Shown: positions 1-10,172 of the stretch, piece after piece
Layout: each line of letters starts with the position of its first letter
Numbering within the stretch: position 1 is the first letter of the stretch
Assembly (NCBI GenBank): GCA_949752735.1
Contig: OX457047.1
Span: 7,826,844 to 7,890,843 of the forward strand
From: Lumbricus terrestris
Taxonomy: Eukaryota; Annelida; Clitellata; Crassiclitellata; Lumbricidae
Direction of reading: 5' to 3'
DNA: 64,000 nucleotides
Translations under genes and position numbers: made by a program
The notes under the pieces: generated by a model
Database searches by the model: none
Told to the model about the DNA's origin: nothing
What the model saw: the letters and a program-made list of their open reading frames with translations, nothing else

Positions 1-123
1 GTCAGCAGCGGCTCCAGCTATACAATTTCAGCAGGTCGTGTCAGAGATAATTAAACACCAGGTCGAAGAAATTAAGCGTTAAATTAAACTGGGCAATGCC
101 TCAAATGACCTTCCGTTACCTAT

Positions 124-139
124 GGTGGCGCCGCCACTG
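124..139 (-). mobile_element. hAT-like terminal inverted repeat, one end only
   Basis: On the minus strand this reads CAGTGGCGGCGCCACC. It resembles the CAGTGGCGGCGCCAGG end at 62065. This suggests the edge of a widespread type of short non-autonomous hAT element. No partner end is recognised, so this is a fragment call only. Confidence 0.35.
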
Positions 140-142
140 GTC

Positions 143-740
143 AAGGTTTTCCATTGCTGGGTTGCATCATTGCTGAGGAATGTATACGAAGTTGAGCTTA
201 AAACTCGAATCTGTCGAGCACCACCTAGAGTTGTCCAATGTCCATAATAACGCTTAGAATCATAATAATAGAAAGAAGTAACCACATTAGAAAGGTGTGT
301 AACACACCGCTTTCCATGGAAATGCATTTCCAACTTGTTTTATTTAATCGCAGTAGTAACTGTTATTTCGCATAAATTTACGTTCTAACTTTTTAAAGCG
401 CTACGAATCGAAATTTAAAATTGAACATTAGGTGTTTGCTGTGCAGATTTGAAATTTCCAAGGACTTTAAATTTGGTTCAATCGACTTTTTAATCTGCAT
501 AAGATGCTTTGCTTACACGTCGATACTACGAAACGACTTAATCAGCAATAAACCGACGTAACTTGCCAATTTGACGTTTTGTCATCCGTCACTGAAACGG
601 GTCTGTCATTTAACAGATTATTATCGCGGATGCTTTTTTCTTCGGATAACTTTTAGCATGCTCCTTTTCTAAAGCAGTGACAGCTTTTGCAACAACTGTA
701 GGCTAACGTACAGTGTTTAAACTATTCCCTCTCCCATGGG
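143..740. other. No recognisable feature
   Basis: AT-rich sequence with only short chance reading frames. A minus-strand 84-codon frame over 79-333 has no recognisable domain and overlaps the hAT-like end, so it is not called as a gene. Confidence 0.4.
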
Positions 741-744
741 TACA

Positions 745-850
745 GGTTTTTCTGGTTGGAGCGGGGCAATTAGATTTTGTTTGAATTTCCACATTGCAAT
801 AGTAGCATTTTAAGCTGTCAGGGCAACAACCGAAAGCTAATGTATTTACT
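745..850 (-). other. Possible coding remnant with a CxxC-VEIQ motif
   Basis: On the minus strand one frame reads LAFGCCPDSLKCYYCNVEIQ followed by a further Cys-rich stretch (NCPAPTRKTC). A related motif, LKCHLCSVEIQ, occurs on the minus strand near 63890-63930. The LAFGCC part recurs at about 20871-20900. Spacing of the form LKCYxC...C is reminiscent of Ly6/three-finger domains, but the match is short. An in-frame stop lies just upstream of LAFGCC. It could be a small exon, a pseudogene or a shared repeat. Confidence 0.25.
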
Positions 851-975
851 TACGTAGAGGAATAAAATGGTCGGAGGATCGACCCTTCGACATCTCCAGT
901 TTAGTGTTGTTTACGTCCATTAAGGTTTTTGATACCGATCCCAATTTATTGGTGGGTTGCTTTCTAAAGGCATTG
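850..975. repeat. Diverged repeat or paralogous segment shared with 20871-21010
   Basis: The segment containing ACAACCGAAAGCTAATG, then ACCGATCCCAATTTATTGG, has a parallel at 20871-21010 with the same order of blocks (ACAACCGAAAGCCAATAC, then GCCGATCCCAATTTGTTCG). Spacing is similar and divergence is high. Whether it is an old transposon or duplicated host sequence cannot be told. Confidence 0.4.
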
Positions 976-1239
976 GTTCATCAACAGCTGTCTAGCGTCA
1001 CCCTACGCCTTTCTCCATGCTTGGGACCGATACGACCACAGCTAAGGAAGAAGTTGTGGCGGTGTTTTACCGCCGGTCTTAGTGACAAATCAAAATAAAT
1101 AGACACCTTTTAACCGCTCTTTTACTATTTCATATATATAGGTGGAAGTTGGCGAGTTAAGACTGCTTCTAATCACGCAATTCATGTAATTATTAGGTTT
1201 GGAGATACAGTTTAAAAGGTGTCGAAGGACGACTTAGTC

Positions 1240-2089
1240 GTTACTCACTATTATATTATTTTAGTCACGGGAAAAATTATTGTCTAACGACTTCAAGTGA
1301 AAGTCATAATGGCTATCCTATTTTTCGCGTCGGATAACAGAACAGAATTATTCCTTCCCGTGCAAGTCTGCGCATCGAGGACTCCTCCCATCGTCCATCG
1401 TCAATTCTTCAGCATGGAAATTATCCCTACACTCCTTCCATAGAAAGACAACATTTTCTGCTCTTAAAAATATGTTTTGTATACGTTATAGTCGAAAAAC
1501 ATGGAAATTTTATGAAAATTTTGCATATTTTTGCATATTTTAATTTATTTTTTATCACTTCCGGTATTGCAAGACAAATAATTATTGGTAAGCATGAGCA
1601 TGTAGCCCCACATTCCCTCTATAGAATGGTATAGTTTGTTTCTCTTCGCAAAAAATAATCGCCCACCGTGTCGCGAAATCAATGACGGTGGAAACGTATT
1701 TAAGAGGAATTCATTTTAACTCATCAATTGAGATTTATCGACGCGAAAGACCCCCGGTTGAAACTTATTCCAACGTGAATAAAGATTCGTGCGCGGACGA
1801 TATTCAGCATACGTGGTCTAACAACAGCAGAGAAGCGAGGAATGCTTGACCGATTGTTACAGATAACTCAAAGGATTGGGGACCTCTTAGACTCGGTGCC
1901 AGGAATGTCCTACATGGTGAATGCTGTTGGGAACGGGTTTCTTTGATCGGTCTGCAGAAACACATTCCACGTACTGCGTGGTTTGCTTCCTCCAACGCTG
2001 ACGAGACCATAATTATGGTCTTCGGTCTTGACCTCACGACTTTATGCTGCCAGTAAATGATGAAATAAATGACTTACCAAGGATCCTCT
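1240..2089. other. No recognisable feature
   Basis: AT-rich unique-looking sequence. A minus-strand frame at 1804-2037 shows no domain. Nothing else is supported. Confidence 0.4.
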
Positions 2090-2140
2090 TTAACCCTCGA
2101 AGGCTTGCCTGGGGTGCTTTTTTCACCCCACTGGCAGTAT
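2090..2140 (+). mobile_element. Solo end of a TTAA (piggyBac-type) element
   Basis: TTAACCCTCGAAGG at 2090 is followed by a perfect stem, GGGGTG-(7 nt)-CACCCC at 2111-2129. The same layout (TTAACC..., then a G4/C4 hairpin) is found at the ends of the complete elements at 46565, 47742 and 55526. No matching right end is visible nearby. Confidence 0.4.
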
Positions 2141-2423
2141 TTGTGCTGAATTTCGTTACTGCTTTGAAGTTGTGCCATGCGCTTTTGTGAATTATTTTGA
2201 TCACAGATGATTTGTACCTAACTCCAGATTTGTCTCTCTTATTTATATTGAATGCATGGTCACGTGACTGACGTCATAATTATAGTGGCAATAATTTTGT
2301 CGTTGATAAAAAGTATATACGTGAAAGAGGTTTGGACTGTTATCTGCAGTTAATGTCGTTAAAGTGATATCAGAATGAATTGAAAATGATAATAATTATG
2401 AATATGATGTAGAGTTTGTGTTT

Positions 2424-2640
2424 GTTTGTATGTGCACTTGTTATAGCGCCCCTTCAAACTCGCTACTCAGAGGCGCTCCCGACTACAGAGATTACACTGC
2501 ATCGGAGATTCACGCCGAAGCGAAGAGCAATTGCGAGTGAAGGTCTTGCCCATGGTCCCTTCGCGGCGACTTGAGGTTGATTCGAATCTGCAACCCTTCG
2601 GCTGCAAGGGGAGAACATATCCACTACACCACCGCGTCCA
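2424..2640 (-). mobile_element. tRNA-derived SINE, family A, near full length
   Basis: Read on the minus strand, the head has a tRNA-like A box (TGGTGTAGTGGATATG) and a B-box-like GGTTGCAGATTCGAATC. A body with TTGCGAGTGAAGG (opposite strand) follows. The end is CGCCTCTGAGTAG...GGGGCGCTATAACAAGTGCAC. The 3' part closely resembles the 3' ends of the CR1/L2-type LINEs here (for example 20290-20360), so it is probably mobilised by that LINE. Other copies are at 3634, 9857, 12572, 33160, 49026 and 61885. Confidence 0.8.
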
Positions 2641-3630
2641 CAATGATAGTAACTGTAGGCTAGTGATGTTTCGTTAAATTAAGGTGAATGTAGGAGGAAA
2701 ATATCGTTTACAAATGGAGACAATCAATAATAAAGTAGATTCTGATCGGACAAAATCATCATATTTATGTATATTGCATATCGAGCAGGTATTGCAAACA
2801 ATTATAGATGGTGCAACGTTCTCATACGACACCTTTAAAACGGTGATAATTTTGTTTATATAAACTTCTGTTAATAACGTAATTCCATGTTGAATTTGTC
2901 GTGCGAACAAACAGAAGTGGCTATAACATTATTATGAGTGGCTGACTCTTACTTATAAGATTTTGTTCCTGGCGTTATATGGGAATCGTTAATTGTTATC
3001 GTTTAATTGATTGAATCGTTGGTGTTTTTCAGTATAGGCATACATAAATTAGGATGCTTTCAATTCTTTTTATATCTCACGTGGTTCTCGTTTAATTTTT
3101 TCATCCTGCTGGACGTTGGGTTTTAAGTCGTCTCGCTGGCGGACTTTCTACTTTTAAAACGATTTCGGTTTTCCATTCCACCGTTATGTCAGCTAACAAT
3201 CATTACGATGGTCGATTGACACGGCTATTGGCGGAGTTACTGTGGGTTCGAAGTGGTAATAGTTTCTTATTTATCCACACAGTATACGATGACAAAGACC
3301 ATGAACGTCGCCTTCTTTTATCCAGTATTTGGACTGGCACTGACTTGCTTTTGTCACACAAACGTGCTTTGACGGATTGCAGACGATTGATAATAATCTA
3401 TGAAACAGAAACACTCTTCGAATACTGATAGAGAGAAAATAACGCACTATTGAAGTCTGTGATTTGTTTGACCAGTTGTCACTTTCATTTGATGAATGCA
3501 GCCCATAATAAATTATATCGAGGTTCAAAGGAGAGTGCTGACGCGCGCACGTCCGCTCTATTTAACTGACGCATATAAAACTTAAAAGTGGTGTCCAATT
3601 TATCTCAACTTTCTCATCAATCTTGGGGTA
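2641..3630. other. No recognisable gene
   Basis: Holds two overlapping opposite-strand frames of about 80 codons (3186-3428 plus, 3271-3528 minus) without recognisable domains, and one ACACCTTTAAAACG word near 2829. Nothing else is supported. Confidence 0.4.
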
Positions 3631-3633
3631 TAA

Positions 3634-3735
3634 TGTATGTGTGTACCCTTGTCATAGTGCTACTTCAAGATTCCTACTCAGAAGCGCTCCAGACTCCGGC
3701 CCGGACATCGAATCAAAGTTTCACGCCGAAACGCT
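3634..3735 (-). mobile_element. SINE family A, 3' fragment
   Basis: Diverged copy of the family A body and tail (TGTCATAGTGCTACTTCAAG...AGAAGCGCTCC...TTTCACGCCGAAACGC). The tRNA-like head is missing. Confidence 0.6.
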
Positions 3736-3804
3736 AGTGTAGACTGTTAAGTTTCTTTTCAGTGGCCGCTGCTTGGTTTCTTATTAAAAACACTGGGTGT
3801 TAAA

Positions 3805-3875
3805 AAAGATCGTAATCGCTGCCCTCCTCCTTCATCTAGTGTTAGACTGGCACCGTCAGAGTTCAAACAGTTGAA
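3805..3875 (+). repeat. Dispersed repeat E (GTCGCCCTCCTCC family), fragment
   Basis: Contains GCTGCCCTCCTCCTTCATC and then GACTGGCACCGTCAGAGTTC. This matches the unit seen more fully at 34455-34530, 40425-40530, 40748-40850 and 50068-50165. Confidence 0.6.
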
Positions 3876-3904
3876 TCATTGGATGTCTGACCTTTGCTTC
3901 TTAT

Positions 3905-4057
3905 ACGATATTATATCTCTCCATAAATTTAATTCATCACCCAATTATGGCCTATTTGGAGCGCCTCTGAGTAATTTCCTTGAAGAGGCGCTACTATATA
4001 ACTACTTGAATGAATGAATGAATGAATGAATGAATGAATGAATGAATGTCAAACTAT
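3905..4057 (+). mobile_element. CR1/L2-type LINE 3' end with (GAAT)n tail
   Basis: Shows the conserved LINE terminus GAGCGCCTCTGAGTAA...GAAGAGGCGCTACTATATAA followed by a (GAAT)n tail at about 4011-4050. The coding part is absent or unrecognisable, so this is a short 5'-truncated copy. Confidence 0.65.
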
Positions 4058-4082
4058 TTTGTCAGCTATATAATAAGCTGGT

Positions 4083-4135
4083 AGTGCTGAGCAATTGTTT
4101 CGAGTGAAAGACTTGCTGAAAGTCTCTACACAGAG
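4083..4135 (-). mobile_element. SINE family A, internal sliver
   Basis: GAGCAATTG...GAGTGAAAGACTTGC matches the body of family A (AGCAATTGCGAGTGAAGG). The remainder is lost. Confidence 0.35.
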
Positions 4136-4419
4136 ATCACAAGCTACAACTTACTCTGTCTTCCAAGTTTTATTCAGTCCTGGGAGTGTTATTGTCGGAG
4201 TCCAAACAGTGGCGGAGTTTCACAGAACTGGTATTTTCAATTTAACTGCACTGTGTTATAACAGAGATCGTTGGCGACGCCCACATCTTTAATTCAGCCT
4301 TGCTGTTGGGACTGTTAAAATGCGGTACAGTATCACCAATTGAACCCACTTAAGAAAATGATTTAAAGGTGTCTTAGCAGTCAAGTTTCAAAGACTTTCA
4401 TATATTTTTATTCCAGGTC

Positions 4420-4900
4420 AAGAATTGCAAAGACAAAGTGAATCATCGCAAGGTTGAATATCGTCTGAAATAATAAACAAATTAGCTAGATCTACATCGT
4501 GATGAAAAAGTAAGCAAAACTGTTTTTCAAATATCTCCAATGCCGGATAAGATATCACGCACAAATGTTCCACAAAAATATTCAGAGAATTCGACCAAAA
4601 ATATGATTCCAAAATTTCATGGGATAAAGTTGAACGGATAAAAAGATATGAATCTTTCAACTTCACATGCCGAAAATTTCCCAATATTTGGAGAACTGAA
4701 CCAAGAAAAGGATTCCAAAATATCATGTCATAAATTTGAACGGATAGAAAAAAATGAGTTTACAAGCAATTTTCTGTTAGATTTAATCGAATGTAAGCCA
4801 AACTGTTTTTCATTATCTTTATGACCTGATAATTAATCATCCTAAAATTTTCAAGATATGAAGGGAATTTAACTAAATATATGATTCCAAAAGCATGGTT
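4420..4900. repeat. Diverged tandem repeat with GATTCCAAAAT
   Basis: The phrase GATTCCAAAATTTCATG or close variants recurs near 4608, 4710 and 4883, and AAACTGTTTTTCA recurs near 4518 and 4800. This indicates old, irregular tandem units of roughly 100-280 bp. An AT-rich 102-codon minus-strand frame here is a by-product. Confidence 0.4.
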
Positions 4901-4924
4901 TGATTACTTAATTAAATATGATGC

Positions 4925-5172
4925 TCAAAATGTCCTCATCCTGATTGCACGCAAGCCTGGAGCCGCTGGCGCCATTGGGCAACAGCATCGTCGATTATCC
5001 TCTGGTCCAGGCCATCCCACATTTCCAACAAGCATTGCTTCAGAGAGTTTATATCATGGATTTTTGTCTGGTAGACTCGGTCTTGCATCACGCTCCACAC
5101 TTTGTAGTCGACAGGATTCAGATCTGGGCTGTTCGGAGGCCATAATGTGGGATAAATGAAGTCAGGACGAAA
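4925..5172 (-). pseudogene. Tc1/mariner-superfamily transposase, C-terminal fragment
   Basis: On the minus strand one frame reads, in order, RPDFIYPTLWPPNSPDLNPV, then DYKVWSVMQDRVYQTKIHDI, then LEMWDGLDQRIIDDAVAQWR, before a stop. PPxSPDLNPxDY is the characteristic C-terminal catalytic block of mariner/IS630-type DDE transposases, and the tail matches that superfamily's last helix. The N-terminal DNA-binding part and first catalytic Asp are absent. Coding similarity ends near 5172. No TIRs or TA duplications were identified, so this is a dead fragment. Confidence 0.75.
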
Positions 5173-5174
5173 TT

Positions 5175-6045
5175 AAAATAAGATTTTTTTCAAATATTCG
5201 CACCGTGCATTCGTCGTTAATGTCAAATGATAATAATTATTAAACACACCTTTTATTACCGCGCCAATGTCTTTATAAAACCAAGTACGCTCAAAATCTA
5301 GTATAATAATACAAGGGATTTGAAACGAAAATCTATAGCACTAAATTACTTGTCAAGAAGTAAGAACGCTAGCTTGGAAAAAACTTGTCGTACTCTGGCC
5401 ATGCCAGTTTGATAAAAGGAAAACTGGGGATTGTGACGTTAATAATTTTTTTTAATAATAGACTCGTTATACGGCAAAATGTAGTTTTGCATTGAAACAT
5501 TGTTACATAATTTATTATATACGCAAGTTAACTTTGATCGTGTGATTTTTGTGTAATTTTTTGCTGACTAATCCAATCTATAATGGCATTAAATAGCACA
5601 ATAATTAATAAATCAGAATTAGCTTTTAAATTAATTAAAGTGAAGCATTAAGAAAGCAATGCTAAAAGTAATTTCGTTCATATCTCTAACCTTAGTATTT
5701 AAAGCGCCTCAGGAGTTGTCTTCTGCGGTTTTAAATCTGGTGCACACTCTTATGAACTCTTGAATTGATATTGTAAGTGACTTCTCGTTGGACTTTCCAA
5801 GATTCGTCTTTCGCCACTCCAGCCGGTCGACCATGCGGCCCTCAGCAGCACTCTTTCTATGCATTTGGATACTTGTGATAATAATCAGATTTTCTTATTG
5901 GTTCAAAGTCACACGACGCAAAATCATCAAAAGTCCTTTTCCCGTATCAATTCACAAGATTTGAAGGAGTGAGCCATACACGTAGAATGGAAAACACGAA
6001 AGGATCTTAAACAGCTTCAAAAACTTAACTATACAGTATACACTG
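5175..6045. other. No recognisable gene
   Basis: AT-rich sequence with one ACACCTTTTATT word near 5245. No domain, RNA gene or clear repeat was recognised. Confidence 0.4.
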
Positions 6046-6048
6046 CTC

Positions 6049-6790
6049 TCTCAAACTTTTCCTCACTTCAATTTCTCCTTCAGTGTTCGAGACCTAGGTG
6101 TCACCCTAGATAGTTCTCTTACCTTCACTGAGCACATTGCCAATCTCACTCGCTCTTCCTACTTCCAGCTAAGGCGTCTCAGGGCTATTCGCAAATCTGT
6201 CTCATCTTCGATCTTTACCTCAATTGTGCATGCTTTTGTATGTTCTCGGATTGACTATTGGAATTCTGTTCTTATTGGCCTGCCTAAGGTTCGCCTAGCT
6301 CCTCTGCAATCTGTACTCAATGCCGCTGCTAGGCTCATTGCCCGTCTTCTTCGATCCGTCCACATTTCTACATTCATGACTGAACAACTTCACTGGCTTC
6401 CACTCTCGGCCCGTATTCAATTTAAAGTCCTGATTCTGGTCCTTAAGTCTCAAATCGGTCTTGCTCCGAAGTATCTGTGCGATCAGATACTTGGCCCCCC
6501 TTTCTGCCACCTCGCTGCGTCCTCTTAGGTCCTCTGATCGGCTTGACCTCTTTGTCCCCCGAGTCAGGACTGCCATGGCACAATCCAGATCATTTGCCTG
6601 CATTGGTCCCTCCTTATGGAATCGGCTTCCCCCCATCAGCTCGCTCTGCCATCCTTTCTGGTAGTGTATCCTTGTCTTTCTCTCGTCTAAAAACTTGTCT
6701 TTTTTCTTGGGGTTGAACGCACTGGGAGCGCTTCTGAAAGGCTCTTGCTGCGAGAAGCCTTTATAAATGGTCAGATAAGATAAGATTATA
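6049..6790 (+). mobile_element. CR1/L2-type LINE, 5'-truncated reverse transcriptase C-terminus
   Basis: Reading frame 1 carries VRDLGVTLDSSLTF, LRRLRAIRKSVSSSIFTSIV, HAFVCSRIDYWNSVLIGLP, LNAAARLIARL and LHWLPLSARIQFKVLILVLK. This is the connection/thumb region after the reverse transcriptase fingers in CR1/L2/Jockey-like LINEs. Near 6500 the similarity switches frame (SRSFACIGPSLWNRLPP), so a frameshift has occurred. The 3' end has GGGAGCGCTTCTGAAAGG followed by an AGATAAGATAAGAT tail. The endonuclease and RT catalytic motifs are missing. It is an inactive copy of the family that probably supplies the SINE A tail. Confidence 0.8.
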
Positions 6791-6854
6791 TCTCAACGGT
6801 ATATACAGAGCTGCTCTTTTGAGTTATACACTTCTGAAAAGTTCAACGGATTTA

Positions 6855-8970
6855 CAATCATCATCATCATCAATGTCCATGGGTTCATCGCCCGTAGGTG
6901 CTTGATGCTCTTTTGATCACATCCTTCCATTTGTCCCTTTCTCTTGCTGTGTGGCTCAATTGCTGCAGTGATATGTTTCCACACCATTCCATGATGTCAT
7001 CCTTCCATTCTCTGAAGGGGTGTCCCCTTTTGTTCGTCCCTTCCATAATGCCAAACACCAACGTCTTGAGTTTCCTGGAGTCGTCCATTCTGCATATGTG
7101 TCCAAACAGTTGTAATTTCCTGCGGATTACTTTTTGCAGCAGAGTGTCTCTTAACCCAATTCGATTGTATAGTTGTTCATTCGTCATCTTTTCTCTCCAT
7201 CCGACTCTTAGTACTTTTCGATAACATATTCTTTCAAAAGCCAGTATTCGTCTTTCAATTTCCTTGGTAATTACCCATGTTTCACATGCGTATAATGCTC
7301 CGCTGAACACACAGGTATCCAGGACTGCCAGCTTAGTCTTTAGTGCTATTTCTTTACTTTTCCAAATCTTGTCTAAAGCAGCAAGTGCTGCTTTGGCCCT
7401 GGCAAATCTCAGAGTTACTTCTCTTTTGCAGTTTAGATCGTATGTAAACGTGCTTCCTAGGTATACAAACTCTTTGACGTTTTCTAGCGTTTCTCCATCC
7501 AGGATTATCTGTCGTTCAATGGTTTCACTCCCGAATACCATTGTTTTTGTCTTTGCTGTGTTCACAATCAGCCCATAAGGTTTGCTATCTGTCGCCAGTG
7601 TTCCTACAGTTCTTTCCAGTTCGTCAACATTCTCCTCGATGATATCTATATCGTCTGCAAATCTTAAATTGTTGATTGCCAGGCCTTGCACAGATATTCC
7701 TCTGCAGTTTTCCTTGACATTGTCCATGGCCCTCTCCAAGTCCGTGATAAACACCTCCGGTGATATTGGATCTCCCTGCCTTGTTCCCTTATTGGTCCTA
7801 AACCAATCTCCCAGCTCATTCTTAAGCCGTACTGCTGCCATAGCATTCTCATTTATGTCCCGTAGGATACCTATCAGTTTGTCATTAACTCCATAAGATT
7901 GCATAACCGCCCAAGTCACTTTTTGGTCAATACTGTCGAATGCCTTCTGGAAGTCCACAAAGCAGTTGTAGATTTTCTTGCCTTTCCTTCTTGCTTTCTC
8001 CGCTATCAGCCTTAGAGATAGGATCTGCTGTACCGTGCCTCTGTCTTTTCGGAATCCCGCTTGTTCATCTGCCAGGTGTTCTTCCATCTGCCCCTGTAGT
8101 CTCATGTTTAATATCATCATTAGTACTTTCCCCACGTGGCTAATCAGTGCTATGGTCCGGTAGTTTTTGCAATCTTGTGAGCTTCCCTTCTTGTGTATCG
8201 TTATCAGAATCGATTTCTTCCAAACCTCTGGTGCTATTCCCGTTCGCCATGCCTTGTTGCAGATTTGATGTAATCGGTTCATCATTTGCGGTCCTCCATA
8301 TTTGAGCATTTCCCCCGTGACATTGTCTATCCCCGGACTTTTGTTCCCCTTCAGCCTTCGTACTGCCCATTCTACTTCTTCATAGAGGATATCGTCGTTT
8401 GGCATATCTTCCTGTTGCGGCGTGATTTTAGTCAGTGTCTCGATTAATTGCTTTGCTGTTGTGTCATCCCGCTGTTCTTTGTACAAGCTGCTGCAGTATC
8501 TTGTCCACCTCTCAAGTATTGCCTTCTCTTCAGTGAGTACCTTGTTGTTTTCATCCCAGATTGTGATTTGTCTAGGTTGCCATTGTCTGTTGATGTTCCG
8601 CAGCAGTTTGAAAACTTCTCTGGTTTTATGTTCTCCATGGTATTTCTCCACGTCCTTGCATCTGTCTTCCAGCCACTTCCTTTTGTCTGCTCTTGCTGCC
8701 TTTCTCACTTCGTTGCATTTCTTCTTATATTGCGTTTCGTTCTCTGCTGAGTGTCCTCTGTTCATTTTCAGCCGGCGTTTCTCTCTTACCAGTTGCATGG
8801 TCTTCAGCGTTATCCACTTCTTCCTGATTGCTTCTTCCTCTGGAATCGTTTGTCTAACTGCTTCGCACAGTATTTCTGCCAGTCCTTCCGCTTCTATATC
8901 TTCCGAGATCTCTAGCATCTTCTCTACGCACCTGGTATATTCAATATTTACAATGAATGATTGCAATAAC
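6855..8970 (-). mobile_element. Non-LTR retrotransposon with a long RT frame, 5'-truncated
   Basis: A minus-strand LINE. Its 3' end is marked by a (TGATGA)n tail at about 6859-6876, right after a short 3' UTR that includes CACCTACGGGCGATGAACCC. The 5' boundary lies near 8970, inside the coding region, so the apurinic endonuclease domain is missing. Related 3' ends (the TACGGGC and TGATGATGA signature) occur at 15861-16262, 23150-23540 and about 27325-27360. The clade is RTE/Jockey-superfamily-like but cannot be fixed by eye. Confidence 0.8.
6885..8966 (-). CDS. Reverse transcriptase of a non-LTR retrotransposon (partial, 693 codons open)
   Basis: RNA-templated DNA polymerase of a LINE. Motifs in order: RRLKGNKSPGIDNVTGEML (residues 203-221), KSILITIHKKGSSQ and NYRTIALI (251-275), EQAGFRKDRGTVQQIL (301-316), FVDFQKAFDS with catalytic Asp (336-345), GTRQGDPISP (394-403), LRFADDIDII with the FADD catalytic pair (434-443), GLIVNTAKTKTM (465-476) and VYLGS (501-505). 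A C-terminal FGHICRMD...RGHPFREWKDD block follows. The frame opens with TTG, not ATG, because the N-terminal endonuclease half has been lost. About 2.1 kb stays open with all catalytic residues, so insertion looks fairly recent, but the copy cannot move on its own. Many opposite-strand frames over it are shadows. Confidence 0.9.
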   Translation of the reverse strand: MQSFIVNIEYTRCVEKMLEISEDIEAEGLAEILCEAVRQTIPEEEAIRKKWITLKTMQLVREKRRLKMNRGHSAENETQYKKKCNEVRKAARADKRKWLEDRCKDVEKYHGEHKTREVFKLLRNINRQWQPRQITIWDENNKVLTEEKAILERWTRYCSSLYKEQRDDTTAKQLIETLTKITPQQEDMPNDDILYEEVEWAVRRLKGNKSPGIDNVTGEMLKYGGPQMMNRLHQICNKAWRTGIAPEVWKKSILITIHKKGSSQDCKNYRTIALISHVGKVLMMILNMRLQGQMEEHLADEQAGFRKDRGTVQQILSLRLIAEKARRKGKKIYNCFVDFQKAFDSIDQKVTWAVMQSYGVNDKLIGILRDINENAMAAVRLKNELGDWFRTNKGTRQGDPISPEVFITDLERAMDNVKENCRGISVQGLAINNLRFADDIDIIEENVDELERTVGTLATDSKPYGLIVNTAKTKTMVFGSETIERQIILDGETLENVKEFVYLGSTFTYDLNCKREVTLRFARAKAALAALDKIWKSKEIALKTKLAVLDTCVFSGALYACETWVITKEIERRILAFERICYRKVLRVGWREKMTNEQLYNRIGLRDTLLQKVIRRKLQLFGHICRMDDSRKLKTLVFGIMEGTNKRGHPFREWKDDIMEWCGNISLQQLSHTARERDKWKDVIKRASSTYGR

Positions 8971-8989
8971 CACGCTGGTTTAGGACACC

Positions 8990-9855
8990 TCTAAAACATT
9001 GTTAGAAAACACTTTTATAATTTAAAAAAATTAGCTGTTCAGAATAATCTGGAGTCTACTCGTCAATAATTATAAAAAGATTCTGTCTTTCTCAATCAAT
9101 CGATTTTCGTTTAATCAACACTTCACTATTTCTAAGGATTTCTATAACGTCACTATGATAATGATGAAAGCATTCTCACCAGAGCTGTATTATGTCAAAC
9201 TAATTTTGTTCGAGGGCAACGGCCTCTGTTGTCAAAGACCCTCGTCACATCTGGAACCAAATCCATCTGTGCACAGCTTCTCAGAGAGCGCAAAATTAAT
9301 CAAAAGTATTCAAAACTTATGACCGGTTTTTCGTCAAATTATTTCACACGTGAATTTAAAATGTGATATATTGGAGTTCCGTTTTAAAATATGCACAGGC
9401 TACCGAGTTAAAGATTGCAAGTAGGTGTCCAATTATTAACATTTTAAAGCTCGATGTAGCCTAGTATGATAAATAAGAAATGGTCTTATTTAACCTGTTT
9501 ACCCTGCGTCCGTGCATATAATAACGATCGACGTTCTGAAACTTTCATTCGATTTTCGAAGTCATAACTTTTGTCAGCCGCTATCTTATTCAACTGTTTG
9601 ACAATAGATAGCTCTTGCAACATTAGATAAGGCGTCTAAGTCGAGGAGACTTTAAACCTAATCATTTGGTCAATTCCGCTATTGATAATCATGCATGTCC
9701 TAATTATCCCCTCCCTAAGCACTTCTCAATAAAATATTGACTTTGAGTATTATTGTTGCGCTCTTAGTTATTATCAAGATATCGTGGTTCTAGCTTATTA
9801 CCAAATCTATATCCAAGAATTTCTATAACGTCACTATGATAATGATGAAGGCCTT
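8990..9855. other. No gene; one decayed module D copy
   Basis: AT-rich sequence. The only recognisable item is a diverged module D fragment at 9208-9275 (minus), GGCAACGGCCTCTGTTGTC. The phrase ATAACGTCACTATGATAATG occurs twice, near 9142 and 9822, hinting at another old repeat. Confidence 0.45.
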
Positions 9856-9856
9856 T

Positions 9857-10065
9857 GTATGTTTGTTTGTTTGTATGTGCACTTGTTATGGCGCCCCTTC
9901 AAGCTACCTACTCAGAGGCGTTCCCGACTGCTGCGCTAACACTGCATGAGCGTTTCAATTGCGAGTGAAGGACTTGCCCAAGGTCCATAAGCGGCGAATT
10001 GTGGTAGATTCGAACATGCAACCCTTCGGCTGCAAGGCAACGAGCTACACCACCGCGCTCCACAT
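9857..10065 (-). mobile_element. tRNA-derived SINE, family A
   Basis: Same order as the copy at 2424: tail TGTGCACTTGTTATGGCGCC, body AATTGCGAGTGAAGGACTTG, B-box-like GATTCGAACATGCAACCC, and tRNA-like head ending CTACACCACCGCGC. It lies just upstream of the piggyBac element. Confidence 0.8.
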
Positions 10066-10172
10066 TAATTTTGTTGATTATAGCCATTTATTCTATGAAT
10101 GCTCTTTCGCAGTGCCTTTCTCTTGTGGTGCCAGTGTAAAGGCTGGATAAAAAAGGCATTGTTAGAATGTCG

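Noticed and set aside
3186..3528. Two overlapping opposite-strand frames of about 80 codons
   Set aside because: No domain, no splice signals and no second copy; length is within chance for this composition.
6898..8994. Plus-strand frames of 60-190 codons
   Set aside because: Antisense shadows of the 693-codon reverse transcriptase frame.
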